From the NCBI GenBank assembly GCA_023412435.1, contig JAEYNS010000090.1:1-8919 (forward strand): a stretch of 8,919 nucleotides of DNA, written 5' to 3'. This stretch comes from Actinomycetes bacterium. GTDB lineage: Bacteria; Actinomycetota; Actinomycetes; Propionibacteriales; Propionibacteriaceae. Under the pieces are notes generated by a model. It was not told where the DNA came from and ran no database searches. It saw only the letters and a program-made list of their open reading frames with translations. This document shows positions 5,664 through 8,919 of this stretch, in pieces. Both the position numbers and the translations under genes were made by a program. Position 1 is the first letter of the stretch; each line of letters opens with the position of its first letter.

Positions 5664-6722
5664 ATGACCGCCAGCGAACTCGTCGACGCGGACCTCGCCA
5701 TCGGACCCGGCCGGCCTGTCTTCACCGTCGCGGAGATGTCGGGCAACCACAACGGTGACCTCGGGCGGGCGCGCGCGATAGTTGACGCCATCGCGGCCAC
5801 AGGGGCAACCGCCATCAAGTTCCAGACCTACACCGCCGACACCCTGACGATCGACGTCGACCTGCCCTCGTTCCGGGTGGCCGACAACCACGGGCTGTGG
5901 GGCGGCCGCAACCTCTACTCGCTGTATCAGGAGGCGTACACCCCCTGGGAATGGCACGCCGAGTTGTTCGAGCGAGCCGGCAAGGCCGGTCTGGTGCCGT
6001 TCTCCACCCCCTTCGACCCAACCTCGGTCGAGTTCCTGGAGACGCTGGGCTGTCGGCTCTACAAGACCGCGTCGGCCGAGATCGGCGACCTCCCGCTGCT
6101 GCGCGAGGTCGGCAGGACCGGCAAGCCGGTGATCGTGTCGACTGGCATGGCCACGCTCGCCGAGATCGACGCCGCGGTTGACGCGATCCGCAGCGTCGGC
6201 TCCTCGTCGATCGTGCTGCTCGCGTGCACAGCCGCCTACCCGGCCCGACCCGAGGAAGCCAGGCTGGGCAACATCGCGGTGCTTCGGGAGGCATTCGGCC
6301 TGCCGGTGGGGATCTCCGACCACACCCTCGGCATTGGCGTGAGCGTCGCCGCGGTCGCGCTCGGCGCCGTCGTGGTCGAGAAGCACGTCAGGCTGGGCGA
6401 CGATGCCGGCGGGGTCGACTCCGGCTTCTCGCTGACGCCTGCGGAGTTCGCCCGCCTGGTCGACGCAGCCGAGCAGGCGCGGGTGGGGGTCGCCAGCGGG
6501 GTTGCGTTCGGCCCCACCCCGGACGAGCGCGCGGTCCACGCTCTCCGGCGTTCGCTCCACGTCGTCTCCGACGTGCGTCGGGGGGACGTGGTCTCCCAGG
6601 CCAACGTCCGGTCGATCCGTCCCTCGGGCGGCCTGGCCCCCGGCGACTTCGAACTCGTCGCCGGCCGTGAGTTCCGGGTGGATGTCGAGCGGGGGACCCC
6701 GCTGACCTGGGACCTGATCTAG
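5664..6722 (+). CDS. pseI: Pseudaminic acid synthase (PseI)
   Basis: 352 residues, full length. It condenses 2,4-diacetamido-2,4,6-trideoxy-L-altrose (the PseG product) with phosphoenolpyruvate to form pseudaminic acid in the cytoplasm. The NeuB-type TIM barrel shows AEMSGNHNGD (23-32), KFQTYTADT (52-60; K52, Q54), YQEAYTPWEW (88-97, a block typical of PseI rather than NeuB or LegI), FSTPFD (113-118), YKTASAEI (133-140), STGMAT (159-164), ISDHTLG (217-223) and VEKH (238-241); H220 and H241 correspond to the Mn-binding histidines of NeuB. The C-terminal antifreeze-like SAF domain (about 294-352) has RRSLHVVSDVRRGD and VRSIRP and ends GTPLTWDLI. ATG 5664 is 18 bp from the divergent pseB start and gives a normal N-terminus. 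It is the only pathway gene on this strand. Followed after 45 bp by a phosphodiesterase gene. Confidence 0.96.
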   Translation: MTASELVDADLAIGPGRPVFTVAEMSGNHNGDLGRARAIVDAIAATGATAIKFQTYTADTLTIDVDLPSFRVADNHGLWGGRNLYSLYQEAYTPWEWHAELFERAGKAGLVPFSTPFDPTSVEFLETLGCRLYKTASAEIGDLPLLREVGRTGKPVIVSTGMATLAEIDAAVDAIRSVGSSSIVLLACTAAYPARPEEARLGNIAVLREAFGLPVGISDHTLGIGVSVAAVALGAVVVEKHVRLGDDAGGVDSGFSLTPAEFARLVDAAEQARVGVASGVAFGPTPDERAVHALRRSLHVVSDVRRGDVVSQANVRSIRPSGGLAPGDFELVAGREFRVDVERGTPLTWDLI

Positions 6723-6754
6723 CGCCTTGCTCCGCGCACAGCTGACGTTGCTCA

Positions 6755-6760
6755 GGGAGG
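6755..6760 (+). promoter_or_regulatory. Shine-Dalgarno GGGAGG fixing the GTG start at 6768
   Basis: GGGAGG lies 7 nt before GTG 6768, an ideal spacing, and supports that start for the phosphodiesterase gene. It contrasts with pseI and pseB, which lack any usable Shine-Dalgarno. The 45-bp gap after pseI shows no clear terminator or -10 element, so co-transcription with pseI is possible. Confidence 0.75.
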
Positions 6761-6767
6761 GATCGCA

Positions 6768-7508
6768 GTGACCCAGGTGTGGGCTCATCGTGGGGCCTCG
6801 GGGCATGCGCCCGAGAACACGGTTCCGGCGTTCGAGTTGGCGATCGCCCAGGGCGCCGACGGGGTCGAGTTCGACGTCCAGCTCAGCTCGGACGGGGTGA
6901 TGGTGGTGATTCACGATGAGCAGCTTGAGCGCACCACCGACGGCACCGGCCGGGTGGTCGAGCACACCTTCGCGCAATTGCAGGTCCTGGACGCCGGCGC
7001 CGGCAGGGAGGGTTTTACCGGGGTGCGCATCCCCACCCTCGTGGAGGTGCTCGAGCTGGTCGCGCCTAGCGAGCTGCGGATCAACATCGAGCTGAAGAAC
7101 TCCGAGGAGCCGTACCCGGGACTAGAGGAGAAGGTGCTGGCGGCGGTGCGGGCGTTCAACCTGCAGGATCGCGTCGTCCTGTCCTCGTTCAACCACTACT
7201 CGCTGCGGAAGCTCCGCTCGATGAAGACCGGCTGCGAACTGGCGGCGCTGTACACCGACCCGCTGTTCCGACCCTGGCGGTACGCGAGCGAACTCGGCGT
7301 CGCCGCGATCCACCCGCCGGCGATGTGCGTGTTCGGCAAGGGGTTCGTGGACAAGGCACGCCGTGCCGGGGTGGCGGTGCGGCCGTGGGTCGTCAACGGC
7401 GAGCGCTCGCTGCGCCGGATGTTCAACTACGGGGTCGACGCGGTCTTCACCGACTCCCCGGACCGCGCGCTGGCGATCCGGGACGCCGGCTGGTCGTCCC
7501 TCAGCTGA
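6768..7508 (+). CDS. Glycerophosphodiester phosphodiesterase
   Basis: 246 residues, matching the compact cytoplasmic UgpQ-like branch of the GDPD family; there is no signal peptide. Such enzymes hydrolyse glycerophosphodiesters to sn-glycerol 3-phosphate and an alcohol. The TIM-barrel catalytic set is present: HRG (H7, R8), ENT (16-18), VEFDVQ (E34, D36 metal ligands), VIHDE (H49, general acid/base), RTTDGTG (55-61), IPTLVEVLE (88-96), INIELK (E108, K110), VRPWVVN near the C-terminus and VFTDSPDRAL close to the end. The GTG start is supported by a strong upstream Shine-Dalgarno. It overlaps the convergent DUF885 gene by 8 bp at the stop codons. Proximity to pseI may be incidental: it is likely phospholipid housekeeping, although removal of glycerophosphate-type wall polymer units is a conceivable link to a glycan locus. 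Substrate cannot be told from sequence. Confidence 0.93.
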   Translation: MTQVWAHRGASGHAPENTVPAFELAIAQGADGVEFDVQLSSDGVMVVIHDEQLERTTDGTGRVVEHTFAQLQVLDAGAGREGFTGVRIPTLVEVLELVAPSELRINIELKNSEEPYPGLEEKVLAAVRAFNLQDRVVLSSFNHYSLRKLRSMKTGCELAALYTDPLFRPWRYASELGVAAIHPPAMCVFGKGFVDKARRAGVAVRPWVVNGERSLRRMFNYGVDAVFTDSPDRALAIRDAGWSSLS

Positions 7509-7509
7509 G
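7500..7509. repeat. 10-bp palindrome CTCAGCTGAG containing both convergent stop codons
   Basis: CTCAGCTGAG is a perfect palindrome. Read on either strand it encodes the last residues Leu-Ser followed by TGA, so both convergent genes end with the same codons (CTC AGC TGA). There is no intergenic room for an intrinsic terminator between them. Confidence 0.9.
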
Positions 7510-8919
7510 CGCGGCCGGCAGGATCGCCAGCGGAATCGAGCCCAGGTTGAGCGCGCGGGAGTGGAAGTCCTTCAGGCTGAACTCCTCGCCGCGGGCGGCA
7601 GTTGCCTGGGCGGCGGTCGCACGAGCCTGCTCCCACAGCCGCTGGCCGACCTTGTAGGACGGCGCCTGGCCCGGCCACCCGAGGTACCGGTTGAGCTCGA
7701 ACCGCAGGAAGGCCTCCTCCATGCTGGAGTTGGCGCGCAGGAAGGTCCAGGCCTTCCCGGCGTCCCAGGTCCCGCCGCCCCAGCGTTCGGGGCAGGGCTT
7801 GCCGAGGTGGACGCCGATGTCGAGCACCACCCGCGCAGCGCGCAGCCGCTGGCCGTCGACCAGGCCGAGCCGGTCGCCCAGGTCGTCCATGAAGCCGAAC
7901 TCCTGCATCAGCCGCTCGGCGTACAGCGCCCAGCCCTCGCCGTGGCCCGAAGTCCACGACACCAGCCGGCGCCAGCTGTTGAGCTGGTCGCGGACCAGCA
8001 CCTGCTGCGCGATCTGGAGGTGGTGGCCCGGCACACCCTCGTGGTAGACCGTGGTCTTCTCGTTCCAGGTGCTGAACTCGGTGACGCCCGGCGGCACCGA
8101 CCACCACATCCGGCCGGGCCGGGAGAAGTCGTCGCTCGGGCCGGTGTAGTAGATGCCACCGTTCTCGGTCGGGGCGATCATGCACTCCAGGTTGCGGATC
8201 GGCTCGGCGATGTCGAAATGCACCCCGTCGAGCGCGGCGATCGCGGCGTCGGAGGTCGCCTGCATCCACTCCCTCAGCGCGTCCTTGCCGTGCAGCTTGC
8301 GCGCCGGGTCGGCGTCCAGCGCCGCGACCGCGTCGGCGAGGGTGGCGTCCGGGCCGGCGATCTCGCGGACAATCGCGTCCTGCTCGTCGGCCATCCGCTG
8401 GAGCTCGTGGAGGCCCCATTCGTAGGTCTCGTCCAGGTCCACGGCGGCGCCGACGAAGTAGCGCGACCACCGCGCGTAGCGCTCCCGTCCGACCGCGTCC
8501 CTCGCGGGCGCGCGGGCGGCCAGCTCGTCCCCGAGGAACCGGACCAGCTCGCCGTAGGCAGCGGCCGCGTCCCGCCCGGCGCGGGCCAGGTCGTTGGCGA
8601 GCGCACCCTCGGCGGGCGCGCCGTCCGGGTTGGCGCCAGTGGTGAAGGCCACGAAGAAGGACGAGGCCGGGTCGGCCAGCTCCTCGGCTTGCTTGATCCC
8701 TTCGGCCACCTGCAGCCGCGCGGCCACCAGACCACGGGCGGCGGCCTCGCGCAGCGACGCGATGTAGCCGCGGACCGCGTCCGGCACCTTGGAGAGCCGG
8801 GCGGCGATGTTCGCCCAGTCGTCGGCGGTCGCGGTGGGCATGAGGTCGAGGACGTCGCGCAGCTCCTGCAAGGGGGACGCGATCACGTTCAGGCTCGCCA
8901 ACTGCTCGCCGGCCTCGAA
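7501..8919 (-). CDS. DUF885 family putative zinc metallopeptidase (5' end outside window)
   Basis: 472 residues are visible. The frame runs off the right edge, and the TTG at 8901 is an internal Leu codon, since the preceding codons (FEAGEQ) continue the family sequence. DUF885 proteins are usually about 550-600 residues, so roughly the first 80-120 are missing. Diagnostic blocks are LASLNVIASPLQ (near the visible start), ECMIAPTENGGIYYTGPSDD (about 245-264), TTVYHEGVPGHHLQIAQQ (289-306) with the HEGxPGHH putative zinc site, SGHGEGWALYAERL (about 324-337) with the presumed third ligand Glu, and YLGWPGQAPSYKVG (about 412-425). The family resembles M32-like or other gluzincin peptidases, but substrates are largely unestablished. 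Some DUF885 proteins carry lipoprotein signals; that cannot be checked here. It is probably unrelated to the pse locus and marks its right chromosomal flank. Confidence 0.92.
   Translation of the reverse strand, partial: FEAGEQLASLNVIASPLQELRDVLDLMPTATADDWANIAARLSKVPDAVRGYIASLREAAARGLVAARLQVAEGIKQAEELADPASSFFVAFTTGANPDGAPAEGALANDLARAGRDAAAAYGELVRFLGDELAARAPARDAVGRERYARWSRYFVGAAVDLDETYEWGLHELQRMADEQDAIVREIAGPDATLADAVAALDADPARKLHGKDALREWMQATSDAAIAALDGVHFDIAEPIRNLECMIAPTENGGIYYTGPSDDFSRPGRMWWSVPPGVTEFSTWNEKTTVYHEGVPGHHLQIAQQVLVRDQLNSWRRLVSWTSGHGEGWALYAERLMQEFGFMDDLGDRLGLVDGQRLRAARVVLDIGVHLGKPCPERWGGGTWDAGKAWTFLRANSSMEEAFLRFELNRYLGWPGQAPSYKVGQRLWEQARATAAQATAARGEEFSLKDFHSRALNLGSIPLAILPAALS

Noticed and set aside
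1255..6722. A sialic acid (neu) or legionaminic acid (leg) locus
   Set aside because: The inverting FlaA1-type dehydratase, PseC-type transaminase, PseG hydrolase and the EAYTPWEW block in the synthase together point to pseudaminic acid. No NeuC-type epimerase is present.
5646..6977. A long minus-strand open frame continuing upstream of pseB for over 440 codons
   Set aside because: It lies exactly antisense to pseI and the phosphodiesterase, whose catalytic motifs are intact. The translated stretch shows no family motif, and long open antisense frames are expected in GC-rich DNA. The pseB N-terminus is explained by ATG 5645.
1..8919. CRISPR arrays, tRNA or rRNA genes, transposase genes, terminal inverted repeats, riboswitches
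   Set aside because: I looked for regularly spaced repeats, cloverleaf-like sequences, transposase motifs and long leaders. None was found; nearly all bases are coding and the largest gene-free gap is 64 bp.

Overview
The window is GC-rich (most 60-base lines fall near 65-75% G+C), uses GTG as well as ATG starts and packs its genes tightly. The protein families resemble those of high-GC actinomycetes, perhaps Nocardioidaceae; that placement is inferred from style and recalled family resemblance, not from a search.

Layout. Positions 2-739 (+) hold the C-terminal 245 residues of a putative GT-B-like glycosyltransferase (DUF6716-like), noticeably less GC-rich than the rest. It runs directly into 723-1216 (+), the 3' remnant of an endonuclease/exonuclease/phosphatase gene that has lost its 5' half and carries a one-base deletion near 918-923. 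Positions 5645-1255 on the minus strand form a compact operon pseB-pseC-pseF-pseG/H. Its last gene is a fusion of the PseG UDP-sugar hydrolase and a PseH-like GNAT acetyltransferase. pseI diverges from pseB and occupies 5664-6722 (+). A glycerophosphodiester phosphodiesterase follows at 6768-7508 (+). It converges with a DUF885 metallopeptidase-like gene (8919-7501, minus) whose 5' end lies outside the window.

How the genes work together. Six activities convert UDP-GlcNAc to CMP-pseudaminic acid: PseB (4,6-dehydration with C5 inversion), PseC (4-amination), PseH (N4-acetylation), PseG (UDP removal), PseI (condensation with PEP) and PseF (CMP activation). All six are encoded here in about 5.5 kb by five genes. 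The glycosyltransferase at the left edge is a candidate for transferring this or a related sugar. The acceptor (flagellin, wall polymer or another glycan) cannot be read from the window.

The most notable non-coding feature is the 18-bp gap between the pseB and pseI start codons. It contains TACTCTA, which reads as a TANNNT -10 element on both strands, 6 nt before one ATG and 7 nt before the other. Neither gene has a usable Shine-Dalgarno, so a shared bidirectional leaderless promoter is the natural reading. Other small features are a strong hairpin between pseC and pseF, a GTGA stop/start overlap between pseF and pseG/H, and a 10-bp palindrome that carries both stop codons of the convergent gdpD and DUF885 genes. 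I found no tRNA, rRNA, CRISPR array, insertion sequence or origin.
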